Part shown: piece by piece, positions 41,567 to 49,938 of the stretch
Layout: every line of letters begins with the position of its first letter
Position numbering within the stretch: the stretch's first letter is position 1
Source of the DNA: Rhodovulum adriaticum
Lineage (GTDB): Bacteria > Pseudomonadota > Alphaproteobacteria > Rhodobacterales > Rhodobacteraceae
Reading direction: 5' to 3'
DNA length: 64,000 nucleotides
Assembly: GCF_004345735.1 (NCBI RefSeq)
Contig: NZ_SLXL01000002.1
Coordinates: 62,001 to 126,000 of the forward strand
The notes under the pieces: model-generated
Seen by the model: only the letters and a program-made list of their open reading frames with translations
Database searches by the model: none
What the model was told of the DNA's origin: nothing
Program-made: the position numbers and the translations under genes

Positions 41567-42784
41567 ATGAAAATTGCGGTTCTCGGTGGTGACGGCTTCT
41601 GCGGCTGGCCCACCTCGCTTCACCTCTCCAACCTTGGGCATGAGGTGCATATCATCGACAACCTCAGCCGTCGCTGGATCGATACCGAACTGGGCGTGCA
41701 ATCGCTGACGCCGATGGATTCGATTCAGGAACGTTGCCGGATCTGGAAAGAGGTCTCGGGCGAGCAGATCCATTTCCACCTGATCGACCTTGCCAAGGAA
41801 TACTACCGCCTGCGCGACTGGCTGGCCGAGGAAAAGCCCGATGCCATCGTCCATTTCGCGGAACAACGCGCCGCGCCCTATTCGATGATTTCGGAACGGC
41901 ACAAGATCTACACCGTCGACAACAACATCAACGCCACCCACAACCTGCTGGTGGCCTTGGTGGAAACCGATATCGACGCGCATCTGCTGCACCTGGGCAC
42001 CACCGGCGTCTACGGGTATTCCACCGTCGGGGCGCCGATCCCCGAGGGCTATCTGGACGTGACCATCGACACGCCCACCGGCCCCAAGGGCATGGAAATC
42101 CTGTATCCGACCAAGCCCGGCTCGGTCTATCACATGACCAAGTCGCTGGATCAGATCATGTTCCAGTTCTACGCCCAGAACGACGGGCTGCGGATCACCG
42201 ACCTGCACCAGGGCATCGTCTGGGGCACCAATACGGACCAGACCAAGCGGCACGAACAGCTGATCAACCGTTTCGACTATGACGGCGATTACGGCACGGT
42301 TCTGAACCGTTTCCTGGCGCAGGCCGCGATCGGCTATCCGCTGACCGTGCACGGCACCGGCGGGCAGACCCGTGCCTTCATCCACATCCAGGACACCGTG
42401 CGCTGCATCGAACTGGCGCTGCGCGACGCGCCGGAATCGGGCGACCGTGTCAAGATCTTCAACCAGATGACCGAAACCCACCGGGTGCGCGACCTGGCCG
42501 AACTGGTGGCCAAGATCACCGGGGCGGAAATCGCCTATCTGCCGAACCCGCGCAAAGAGGCCGCCGAGAACGAACTGATCGTCAAGAACGAACATTTCCT
42601 CGACCTCGGGCTGAACCCGGTCACCCTGCAAGAGGGCCTGCTGGAAGAGGTGGTGGAGATCGCCAAGAAATACGCCCACCGCATCGACCGCTCGCGCGTG
42701 CCGGCCCATTCGGCCTGGACCAAGGAGATTGCCCACCGGGTGAACCACGACCCCGAGGGCAAGCACCTGAAATCGGTGTCATGA
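41567..42784 (+). CDS. sqdB: UDP-sulfoquinovose synthase
   Basis: SqdB converts UDP-glucose and sulfite to UDP-sulfoquinovose, the headgroup donor of sulfolipid. The 405-residue SDR protein has the NAD motif GGDGFCGWPT (residues 8-17), the catalytic T in LGTTGVYGYS and YxxxK in VYHMTKSLDQ, plus EQRAAPYSM and YTVDNNINATHNLL. The match to the family is very strong. An AGGAGA site precedes the ATG. It starts the sqdBDC operon, with sqdD overlapping by four bases. Confidence 0.97.
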   Translation: MKIAVLGGDGFCGWPTSLHLSNLGHEVHIIDNLSRRWIDTELGVQSLTPMDSIQERCRIWKEVSGEQIHFHLIDLAKEYYRLRDWLAEEKPDAIVHFAEQRAAPYSMISERHKIYTVDNNINATHNLLVALVETDIDAHLLHLGTTGVYGYSTVGAPIPEGYLDVTIDTPTGPKGMEILYPTKPGSVYHMTKSLDQIMFQFYAQNDGLRITDLHQGIVWGTNTDQTKRHEQLINRFDYDGDYGTVLNRFLAQAAIGYPLTVHGTGGQTRAFIHIQDTVRCIELALRDAPESGDRVKIFNQMTETHRVRDLAELVAKITGAEIAYLPNPRKEAAENELIVKNEHFLDLGLNPVTLQEGLLEEVVEIAKKYAHRIDRSRVPAHSAWTKEIAHRVNHDPEGKHLKSVS

Positions 42785-43614
42785 GCGACGGGCTGAGGCC
42801 CGACCGCCCGGCAGGCAGCGCCGCGGCCTATGTCACCCTGGTCACCAACGCGGATTTCGCGTTGGGGGCCAAGGCGTTGCTGCGCTCTCTGACGCTGACG
42901 GCGACACAGGCCGACCTGTGCGTGCTGCATACCGGCGGCGTGGGGGCGGATGCCCTGGCGCCGCTGGCCGATCTGGGGGCGCGGCTGGTGGAAACCGATC
43001 TGCTGCCGACCTCGGATGCGTTCAACACCGCGCACGCGCGCGACCGGCTGCACGGGCTGGCCCCCTTTACCAAGGGGGAAAAGCCCGCCTTTCACACGCC
43101 CCTGGACAATTTCTGCAAGCTGCGCCTGTGGCAGTTGGATTATGACAGGGTGGTGTTCTTGGATGCCGATACGCTGGTGTTGCAGAATATCGACCGGCTG
43201 TTCGAGTACCCCGAATTTTCAGCCGCCCCGAACGTCTATGAGTCCCTGGCCGATTTCCACCGGCTGAATTCCGGCGTCTTTACCGCGCGGCCCTCTGCGG
43301 CCACCTTCGACGCGATGCTGACCCGGCTGGATGCCCCCGGCGCGTTCTGGCGGCGCACCGACCAGACCTTTTTGCAGGATTATTTCCCGAACTGGCACGG
43401 GCTGCCGGTGTTTGACAACATGCTGCAATATGTCTGGTTCAACCTGCCTGAGCTGTGGAACTGGCCCGATATCCGCGTGCTGCATTTCCAGTATGAAAAG
43501 CCGTGGCAGGATCACGCCAAGGCGGACCTCGTGCGCCCCCTGATCGATCTATGGCGGGCCTTTGAAGCGGGCACCGACATTCCCAACCCCGCCAGCCTGC
43601 CCAAGCCGGCATGA
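42781..43614 (+). CDS. sqdD: SqdD-like glycosyltransferase family 8 protein
   Basis: The 277-residue protein has the GT8 pattern: VTLVTNADFALGAKALLRSL, FCKLRLWQLDYDRVVFLDADTLVLQNIDRLFEY with the DxD metal motif and NSGVFTARPS. SqdD of Rhodobacter sphaeroides is needed for sulfoquinovosyl transfer to diacylglycerol, as inferred from mutants that accumulate UDP-sulfoquinovose. The start overlaps sqdB and the end overlaps sqdC by four bases, so all three are translationally coupled. Confidence 0.93.
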   Translation: MSDGLRPDRPAGSAAAYVTLVTNADFALGAKALLRSLTLTATQADLCVLHTGGVGADALAPLADLGARLVETDLLPTSDAFNTAHARDRLHGLAPFTKGEKPAFHTPLDNFCKLRLWQLDYDRVVFLDADTLVLQNIDRLFEYPEFSAAPNVYESLADFHRLNSGVFTARPSAATFDAMLTRLDAPGAFWRRTDQTFLQDYFPNWHGLPVFDNMLQYVWFNLPELWNWPDIRVLHFQYEKPWQDHAKADLVRPLIDLWRAFEAGTDIPNPASLPKPA

Positions 43615-44480
43615 GCCTGGCGGTCACCGGCGCCACCGGCCTGGTAGGTCGCTTCTTCGTCGAAGAGGCGCTGGCGCGCGGTGAACCCGTCGCCGTTCTG
43701 ACCCGCCGCGCGCCACCGCCCGGTTTCTTTTCGGCCCCCGTCGCACATCGCCCCTATACCCTGGGCGAGCGCCCCGATCTGGCCGGGCACAACACGGTGA
43801 TCCACTGCGCCTTTGCCCATGTGCCCGGGCGCTATCGCGGGGGCGAGGGCGACGACCCCGAGGGGTTCGCGCGCGCCAATCTGGACGGCTCGGTCGCGCT
43901 GTTCCAAGCCGCGCGGGCCTGCGGCGTGCAGCGGGTTCTGTTCCTGTCCACCCGCGCCGTCTATGGCGCCTACCCGCCCGGCACCGTGCTGACCGATGAC
44001 ATGGCGCCGCGCCCAGACACGCTGTACGGCCAGGTGAAATGGCAGGCCGAACAGGCGCTGTTCGCCATGGCCGCCCCTGAATTCGTGCCGGTATCCTTGC
44101 GCGCCACCGGGGTCTATGGCCCAGCCGGGCCGGGGCAGCGGCACAAATGGGCGGACCTGTTCGACGATTTCCGCGCGGGCCGTCCCATCGCACCGCGCCG
44201 CGGCACGGAACTGCACGGCGCCGATCTGGCCGAGGCCGGGCGGCTATTGCGCAATGCACCGACGGAAACGGTCTCGGCCCGCGCCTTCAACCTGTCCGAC
44301 ATCCTGCTGGATCGGCGCGACCTGCTGGCCCTGCTGGCAAAGGCCGAGGGGCTGAGCATCCCCCTGCCCGCCCCCAGCGATGCCCCCGTCAGCGCGATGG
44401 ATTGCAACCGGATGCAGCAACTGGGCTGGGTGCCGGGGGGGCTTGCGCTGTTGCGCAACACCTTGCCCGCGCTGCGTTAA
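43611..44480 (+). CDS. sqdC: SqdC-like NAD-dependent epimerase/reductase
   Basis: The 289-residue Rossmann protein starts MSLAVTGATGLVGRFFVEEA and contains VIHCAFAHVPG, FLSTRAVYGAYPPG, YGQVKWQAEQALF (YxxxK) and RATGVYGPAGPGQRHKW. Its position as third gene of an sqdB-sqdD-sqdC operon agrees with R. sphaeroides, where SqdC influences the sulfolipid pathway but its reaction is not established. The symbol is therefore by synteny. Confidence 0.85.
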   Translation: MSLAVTGATGLVGRFFVEEALARGEPVAVLTRRAPPPGFFSAPVAHRPYTLGERPDLAGHNTVIHCAFAHVPGRYRGGEGDDPEGFARANLDGSVALFQAARACGVQRVLFLSTRAVYGAYPPGTVLTDDMAPRPDTLYGQVKWQAEQALFAMAAPEFVPVSLRATGVYGPAGPGQRHKWADLFDDFRAGRPIAPRRGTELHGADLAEAGRLLRNAPTETVSARAFNLSDILLDRRDLLALLAKAEGLSIPLPAPSDAPVSAMDCNRMQQLGWVPGGLALLRNTLPALR

Positions 44481-45019
44481 CCGGCCAGCGCCTTGCCCAG
44501 CCGGGGCAGGCGCGCGCGTTTCAGCAGGGCGCGCAGCGGCAACGTTTCACCCGACAACCGCTCGGCCTGCGCATGGACGCGGCGCACCACCCCCTCTACC
44601 GCGGCGGCGTCGGCCAGCCAGAATTCCATCAGGAACGCATCCGGCCCGTCGCGTCGCAGGCCTTCCTCAGCCAACAGATGGCGCGGGAAATCGCGCGCGT
44701 TGAAGGTGACAATCACATCGGCGCTGCCCGCGATACCGGCGGCCAAAACATGCCGGTCATTGTCGTCGGGCAGCCACAGCCGCGCCTCCAGCCCCTCTTT
44801 CGGGGCCACCTCGGCCCCCGGCCAGGCGGCACGGACCAGCGCGATTTCGGCACGCGCCTGCGCCTCGCCTGTCGGGCCGATCTTGCGCGCGGCGCGCGCC
44901 CATTCTTCCAAGATACGGGCGGACCAAAGCGGTGTGAACAGCCCCTCACCGGCCACGCCCAGCAGGATTTCCCGCAGCACCGTGGGGTACAGAACGCAGG
45001 CGTCCAGCAGCGCCCTCAT
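44477..45019 (-). CDS. PIN domain protein, RSP_2648 family
   Basis: The 180-residue protein begins MRALLDACVLYPTVLREIL and has PIN-type acidic residues: D6 near the start, EEWARAARKIG in the middle, LPDDNDRHVLAAGIAGSADVIVTFNARDFP (DNDRH and T-N/D) near the end. PIN nucleases cut RNA and are often toxins, but no antitoxin gene lies next to it. The family name derives from R. sphaeroides RSP_2648. Its start codon overlaps the RlmI-like gene stop by four bases. Confidence 0.85.
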   Translation of the reverse strand: MRALLDACVLYPTVLREILLGVAGEGLFTPLWSARILEEWARAARKIGPTGEAQARAEIALVRAAWPGAEVAPKEGLEARLWLPDDNDRHVLAAGIAGSADVIVTFNARDFPRHLLAEEGLRRDGPDAFLMEFWLADAAAVEGVVRRVHAQAERLSGETLPLRALLKRARLPRLGKALAG

Positions 45020-46215
45020 TCGGTCAGCCGGAAGAACACCGCCTTCAGATACCCCGATTCCGCCAGTTGCGGCAGAACAGGATGGTCCGGCCCGGCAAAG
45101 CCGGTATGGATGATCTGCCCACGCCGCCCTGCCTTGCCGATGCCGCGCGCGCTGGCCGCGCGAAAGCGGGTCAGATCGGCGGCATGGGAACAGGAACACA
45201 GGACCAGATAGCCCCCGGGCGCCACCAACTTGGCCGCCATCCGCGCCACCCGTTCATAGGCGCGCAAACCGGCCTCCAACGCGGCGCGGTTGGGCGCAAA
45301 GGCGGGCGGATCGCAGATCACAACGTCAAAGGTTTCGCCCTCTTCGGCCAGGGCCGCCATCACATCGAACGCATCGCCCCGCCGCGTGGCGAACCGATCC
45401 GCCGCGCCCATCGCCGTGGCGCCCTGCGTGGCCAGTTCCAGCGCCGGGGCCGAGGCATCGACCGACAGCGCGCGTTCCGCGCCCCCCGCCAGTGCGGCCA
45501 GCGCAAAGCCGCCCACATGGGAAAACACGTCCAGCACCCGCGCGCCGGGGGCCAGCCGCGCGGCAAAGGCATGGTTGGGGCGCTGATCATAGAACAGCCC
45601 CGTCTTTTGCCCGCCCAGCAGATCGGCCATGTAGGTGGCCCCGTTCATCGGCACCGGAACGGGACCATCCAGCGTGCCGCGCAAGGCAACCGTTTCCTCG
45701 GCCAGCCCTTCCAGCCCGCGGGCGCGGCCGGTGCCGTTCTTGACCAGCACCTCTGCCCCGGTCACGTCCGACACCGCTTGGGCCAGCGTATCCAGATGCG
45801 CCTCGGCCCAGGCGGCGTTGGGCTGGATCACCACCGCAGCCCCGAACCGGTCGATGACCACGCCGGGCAAGCCGTCAGCCTCGGCATGGGACAACCGATA
45901 AAAGGGCGCATCGAACAGCTGCGTGCGCAGGGCCTGTGCCCGCTCCAGCCGCCGGGCGAACCATTCCCGGTCGATCACCGCCCCGACATCGCGGTCCAGC
46001 ATCCGCGCGATGATCTTGGACGCGGGATTGACCGCCACCAGCCCCAGCGGGCGGCGCTCGGCATCCTCCAGCACGGCCAGGGTGCCGGGGGCCAACGCGC
46101 GGGTGCGCCGGTCGGTGACCAGTTCATCGGAATAGACCCAGGGAAAGCCATGGCGCAGGGCGCGGGCCTCGGCCTTGGGGCGCAGGCGGACAACGGGATA
46201 AGGGGCGGCATTCAT
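45016..46215 (-). CDS. RlmI-like class I rRNA (cytosine-C5) methyltransferase
   Basis: The 399-residue protein has an N-terminal PUA-like region (VVRLRPKAEARALRHGFPWVYSDEL), a linker domain (DAPFYRLSHAEADGLPGVVIDRFG) and a SAM-binding Rossmann core: GLFYDQRPNHAFAARLAPGARVLDVFSHVGGFALAAL, VICDPPAFAPNR and LVLCSCSHAADL. The PPxF and CSCS segments match RlmI/RlmK-type 23S rRNA m5C methyltransferases. The exact position modified is inferred. Confidence 0.9.
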   Translation of the reverse strand: MNAAPYPVVRLRPKAEARALRHGFPWVYSDELVTDRRTRALAPGTLAVLEDAERRPLGLVAVNPASKIIARMLDRDVGAVIDREWFARRLERAQALRTQLFDAPFYRLSHAEADGLPGVVIDRFGAAVVIQPNAAWAEAHLDTLAQAVSDVTGAEVLVKNGTGRARGLEGLAEETVALRGTLDGPVPVPMNGATYMADLLGGQKTGLFYDQRPNHAFAARLAPGARVLDVFSHVGGFALAALAGGAERALSVDASAPALELATQGATAMGAADRFATRRGDAFDVMAALAEEGETFDVVICDPPAFAPNRAALEAGLRAYERVARMAAKLVAPGGYLVLCSCSHAADLTRFRAASARGIGKAGRRGQIIHTGFAGPDHPVLPQLAESGYLKAVFFRLTE

Positions 46216-46256
46216 GCCACCCCTTTACGGCCTTGCGCCGGGTTCGGAAAGGGGCC

Positions 46257-46943
46257 TCAGCGCCCCTTGGAGCTGTAGGCGACGCCGGTCAGCGGCGCCG
46301 GGGCGGCCGGGGCGACGCGCGCCAGTTCTTCCTTGATGACCTGCGCCAGGTGACGGGTGATGCGCACCTTTTGCGTTTCGCCGCGATGCATCGCCTCCAG
46401 CGCCTTGGTCCCGCCATAGGCCTTCAGCTCGGTCTCGACATGCCAGGGATCCATCAGGCGGCGGCCGGTCTGCGCGTCGACCAGCGTGACGAAGAAGTGC
46501 AGGTCATGCACACCGCCAACCATGATCCGCGCCTTTTCCGTCAGCGCGTGGAAGCGGGTCACCTGGATGTCCAGGATCACGTCGCGGCCGGGCCGGAAAT
46601 CGGCAACCCCGCGCGCCATCGCCGCTTCGAAGATCGCCTGAACCTGCGCATACCGATCGCCAAAGGGATCCTCGCGCCAGACGATATCGGCGTTCGGCCA
46701 ATAGCGGTTCGCCTCGGACACCTTCAGGCTTTGGGGCACCCGGACCACGATCTTGTGCACGCTCAGCGCGGCGGTCTCGGCCACAGGGGCCGAACGGTCC
46801 GCCACCTGCTGCGGCACGGCGATCGGCAGCGCCTCGGGCTGGGGCGGGAAGGGCAGCGTATCACGGGTCGGCGCTTCGACGGAGGCGCAGGCGCTCAGCG
46901 CGAGGGCGGCGGCAAACGGGGCGATAAGGCGCAGCGATTTCAT
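46257..46943 (-). CDS. DUF6778-like putative lipoprotein
   Basis: The 228-residue protein has a lipoprotein signal ([21 protein letters not shown], lipobox LSAC with Cys19). The mature part contains [40 protein letters not shown] and [36 protein letters not shown], a pattern conserved in Rhodobacteraceae (I associate it with DUF6778) with no known function. It is likely anchored to the outer membrane or the periplasmic face of the inner membrane. Monocistronic by spacing. Confidence 0.75.
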   Translation of the reverse strand: MKSLRLIAPFAAALALSACASVEAPTRDTLPFPPQPEALPIAVPQQVADRSAPVAETAALSVHKIVVRVPQSLKVSEANRYWPNADIVWREDPFGDRYAQVQAIFEAAMARGVADFRPGRDVILDIQVTRFHALTEKARIMVGGVHDLHFFVTLVDAQTGRRLMDPWHVETELKAYGGTKALEAMHRGETQKVRITRHLAQVIKEELARVAPAAPAPLTGVAYSSKGR

Positions 46944-47095
46944 GGCGTGATCCTCCTTGCGGGCAAGCCCCGCGCGAAATTCCCTTAAAGTTTGGTTGCG
47001 AAATTGGGCGAATTTGCGGAAAAGGCGCTGCTTTTCCGGGGCATTGCCGCAGGCGCATGCTGCGGGGCCATTATCGGGACAACAGGGGTTTTTCC

Positions 47096-47107
47096 GTTAG
47101 CGCTAAC
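47096..47107. promoter_or_regulatory. Perfect palindrome GTTAGCGCTAAC, LacI-type operator before edd
   Basis: The 12-bp perfect palindrome has the central CG and TTAGCG/CGCTAA halves typical of LacI-family operators in alphaproteobacteria. It ends 45 bases before the edd ATG, in a position suited to blocking the promoter. No LacI-family gene is in the window. Confidence 0.7.
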
Positions 47108-47152
47108 CCTCTATATCCAGACCAGACCCCTTGCCAATTCCGGAGGCCCGCC

Positions 47153-48958
47153 ATGGCGCTGAACGCCATCGTCGAGGATGTCACCGCCGCCATCGCCGCC
47201 CGCTCGCGCGACAGTCGCGCGGCCTATCTGGCGCGCATCGCACGCGCGGCCGAGGAAGGCCCGGCCCGCGCGCACCTGTCCTGCGGCAACCAGGCCCATG
47301 CCTATGCCGCGATGGGCCCGGACAAGGAGACGATGGCCAAGGGGCGCGCACCGAACCTGGGGATCGTGACGGCCTATAACGACATGCTGTCCGCGCATCA
47401 GCCATTCGCGCGCTTCCCCGCCCTCATCAAGCAAGCCGCGACAGAGGTGGGCGCCACCGCACAGGTCGCCGGCGGCGTGCCCGCCATGTGCGATGGCGTG
47501 ACCCAGGGCCAGCCGGGGATGGAACTGTCGCTGTTTTCCCGCGACGTGATCGCCATGGCTGCGGGGGTGGCCCTGTCGCACAACACGTTCGACGCGGCGG
47601 TGTTCCTGGGCGTCTGCGACAAGATCGTGCCGGGCCTGGTGATCGCGGCGGCCAGCTTTGGCCACCTGCCCGCGGTGTTCCTGCCCGCCGGCCCCATGCC
47701 CAGCGGCCTGCCAAACGACGAAAAGGCCAAGGTGCGCCAACGCTTTGCCGCCGGGGAAATCGGCCGGGACAAGCTGATGGCCGCCGAGATGGCCTCTTAC
47801 CACAGCCCCGGAACCTGCACGTTTTACGGCACCGCCAATTCCAACCAGATGCTGATGGAGGTGATGGGCCTGCACCTGCCCGGCGCCAGCTTCGTCAATC
47901 CGAACACGCCCCTGCGCGACGCGTTGACCGCCGCCGGGACGCAGCGCGCGCTGGAAATCACCGCGCTCGGCGATGCCTATACGCCCGCGGGGCACATCCT
48001 GGACGAACGTGCCTTCGTCAACGGCATCGTCGGGCTGATGGCGACGGGCGGGTCCACCAACCTGGTGCTGCACCTGCCCGCAATGGCCCGCGCGGCGGGC
48101 ATCGTGCTGGATATCGAGGATTTCGCGCGGCTGTCGGCGGTCACGCCGCTGATGGCGCGGGTCTATCCCAACGGGCTGGCCGACGTGAACCATTTCCACG
48201 CCGCCGGTGGCCTGGCCTACATGATCGGCGAGTTGCTGGCCGCGGGCCTGCTGCACCCCGACACGCGCACCGTCGCAGGCGAGGGGCTGGCCGCCTATAC
48301 GCGCGAGCCGAAACTGACAGAGGGGGCCGTGCACTGGTCCGATGGCCCGGACCACAGCCACAACGACAAGATCCTGCGCCCGGCCTCGGACCCGTTCCAA
48401 CCCAGCGGCGGCCTGCGCGCGCTGGAGGGCAACCTGGGCCGCGGCATCATCAAGACCTCTGCCGTGGCAGAGGACCGCCTGATGATCGAGGCCCCCGCCC
48501 GCATTTTCGACACCCAAGACGCGGTCAAGGATGCCTTCAAGGCGGGGAAATTTACCCAGGACACCGTGATCGTCGTCCGCTTCCAGGGGCCGCGCGCCAA
48601 CGGCATGCCCGAACTGCATTCCCTGACACCGACACTTTCGGTGCTGCAGGATCGCGAGCTGAAGGTGGCGCTGGTCACCGACGGGCGTATGTCGGGGGCC
48701 AGCGGCAAGGTGCCAGCCGCGATCCATGTCAGCCCCGAGGCCAGGGATGGCGGCCCGTTGGCCCGCCTGCGCGACGGCGACGTGATCCGGCTGAATGCGC
48801 GCGCGGGCACGCTGGACGTGACCGACCCCGCCGCGCTGACCCGCGATCCCGCCACCCCCGACCTGTCGGCCAATGAAACCGGCCTGGGGCGCGATCTGTT
48901 CGCCGCCCTCCGCGCCCATGCCGCGCCCGCCACGCAGGGCGGGGGCATTGTGTCCTGA
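47153..48958 (+). CDS. edd: 6-phosphogluconate dehydratase
   Basis: Edd dehydrates 6-phosphogluconate to KDPG in the Entner-Doudoroff pathway. The 601-residue IlvD/Edd-family protein has Fe-S cysteines in [19 protein letters not shown] and [14 protein letters not shown], plus [20 protein letters not shown]. The segment [22 protein letters not shown] and the C-terminal [23 protein letters not shown] are standard. GGAGG lies ahead of the ATG. It is followed by eda; the pair is the standard glucose route of this order. Confidence 0.97.
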   Translation: MALNAIVEDVTAAIAARSRDSRAAYLARIARAAEEGPARAHLSCGNQAHAYAAMGPDKETMAKGRAPNLGIVTAYNDMLSAHQPFARFPALIKQAATEVGATAQVAGGVPAMCDGVTQGQPGMELSLFSRDVIAMAAGVALSHNTFDAAVFLGVCDKIVPGLVIAAASFGHLPAVFLPAGPMPSGLPNDEKAKVRQRFAAGEIGRDKLMAAEMASYHSPGTCTFYGTANSNQMLMEVMGLHLPGASFVNPNTPLRDALTAAGTQRALEITALGDAYTPAGHILDERAFVNGIVGLMATGGSTNLVLHLPAMARAAGIVLDIEDFARLSAVTPLMARVYPNGLADVNHFHAAGGLAYMIGELLAAGLLHPDTRTVAGEGLAAYTREPKLTEGAVHWSDGPDHSHNDKILRPASDPFQPSGGLRALEGNLGRGIIKTSAVAEDRLMIEAPARIFDTQDAVKDAFKAGKFTQDTVIVVRFQGPRANGMPELHSLTPTLSVLQDRELKVALVTDGRMSGASGKVPAAIHVSPEARDGGPLARLRDGDVIRLNARAGTLDVTDPAALTRDPATPDLSANETGLGRDLFAALRAHAAPATQGGGIVS

Positions 48959-48959
48959 A

Positions 48960-48983
48960 TTCTTCTTGGCCCAAATACCCGGG
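48960..48983 (-). repeat. Dispersed intergenic repeat (copy 1)
   Basis: Read on the minus strand this stretch contains GGTATTTGGGCCAAGAAGAA, matching GGTATTTTGACCAAGAAGAA before ilvH at 18 of 20 bases. It fills the edd-eda gap. I recall the same short element scattered between genes of Rhodobacteraceae. Confidence 0.55.
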
Positions 48984-49010
48984 CAACCGCAGCACGAAAG
49001 GCCACGCACC

Positions 49011-49652
49011 ATGCAAGGCGACCCCGGTTCCCAGATGCTCGAAACCCTGCTGACCGGCGCCCCGGTGATCCCGGTGCTGGTGGTCGATGACGTGGCCAAG
49101 GCCCGCCCGCTGGCCGAGGCGCTGGTCGCCGGTGGTCTGCCGGTGCTGGAGGTGACCCTCCGCACCCCGGCCGCGCTGGACGCAATGGCCGCGATGGCGG
49201 ATGTGCCCGGCGCGGTGGTCGGTGCGGGCACGCTGCTGGGGCCGGACGACGTGGCCGCCGCGCGCAATGCCGGGGCACAGTTCGGGGTGTCGCCCGGTGC
49301 GACCCCGCGCCTGATCCAGGCCGCGCAGGAACAGGGCCTGCCGCTTTTGCCCGGCATCGCCACCCCAAGCGAGGCGATGACCCTGCGCGAACAGGGGCAT
49401 CGGGTGCTGAAGTTCTTTCCGGCTGCCGCGGCGGGCGGGGTGGACATGCTGAAATCGCTGTCCGGCCCCCTGCCCGACCTGCGCTTTTGCCCAACGGGCG
49501 GCATCGGCCACGACACCGCGCGCGACTATCTGTGCCTGCCGAACGTGCTGTGCGTGGGCGGGTCCTGGCTGGCCCCGCGCGACCGGGTCGCTGCAGGCGA
49601 TTGGGACGGCATCCGCACCCTGGCCGAAGAGGCCGCCCGCCTGCCGCACTGA
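49011..49652 (+). CDS. eda: 2-dehydro-3-deoxy-phosphogluconate aldolase
   Basis: Eda cleaves KDPG to pyruvate and glyceraldehyde-3-phosphate. The 213-residue class I aldolase has [38 protein letters not shown] with the catalytic Glu, [26 protein letters not shown] and the Schiff-base Lys in [14 protein letters not shown], then [14 protein letters not shown] is the first ATG after the intergenic repeat; the frame continues upstream only as a shadow of edd. It completes the edd-eda operon. Confidence 0.96.
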   Translation: MQGDPGSQMLETLLTGAPVIPVLVVDDVAKARPLAEALVAGGLPVLEVTLRTPAALDAMAAMADVPGAVVGAGTLLGPDDVAAARNAGAQFGVSPGATPRLIQAAQEQGLPLLPGIATPSEAMTLREQGHRVLKFFPAAAAGGVDMLKSLSGPLPDLRFCPTGGIGHDTARDYLCLPNVLCVGGSWLAPRDRVAAGDWDGIRTLAEEAARLPH

Positions 49653-49671
49653 TCGCCCCGCGGCGCGGTAC

Positions 49672-49938
49672 TCAGTTGCGCCGCCCGCCCGCGCCGCCCC
49701 GCCGCCGCGCAACCGGGGCGTCGTCCAGACCCGCGCGCAGAACGGCGGTCATCGGGTGGTCGGGGTTTTGCAGGGCGTATTCGGCCAGCAGCCGTTTCAG
49801 TGCGCGGCGCGTGTTCACCTCGGGCGGCAGCCCGATCGCCCAATCCAGAAAGATAGAGCGGCACTCGGGCGCGCCGATCCCCTCGATCCGGTAGGATTCC
49901 GCGATCAGCCGCCGCGGGTCGGCCTGTTCAAGACGCAT
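49672..49938 (-). CDS. Conserved hypothetical protein downstream of glnE (88 residues)
   Basis: The protein begins MRLEQADPRRLIAESYRIEGIGAPECRSIFLDWAIG and ends in a basic, Gly-rich tail (ARRRGGAGGRRN). The N-terminal block is conserved in Rhodobacteraceae next to glnE as far as I recall. No domain or catalytic motif recognised; likely a small soluble protein. Its start overlaps the glnE stop by 11 bases, indicating coupling. Confidence 0.75.
   Translation of the reverse strand: MRLEQADPRRLIAESYRIEGIGAPECRSIFLDWAIGLPPEVNTRRALKRLLAEYALQNPDHPMTAVLRAGLDDAPVARRRGGAGGRRN

Noticed and set aside
47111-49516. 801-codon open frame on the minus strand opposite edd and eda
   Set aside because: Antisense shadow of two clear metabolic genes; composition is His/Gln/Gly-rich without domains.
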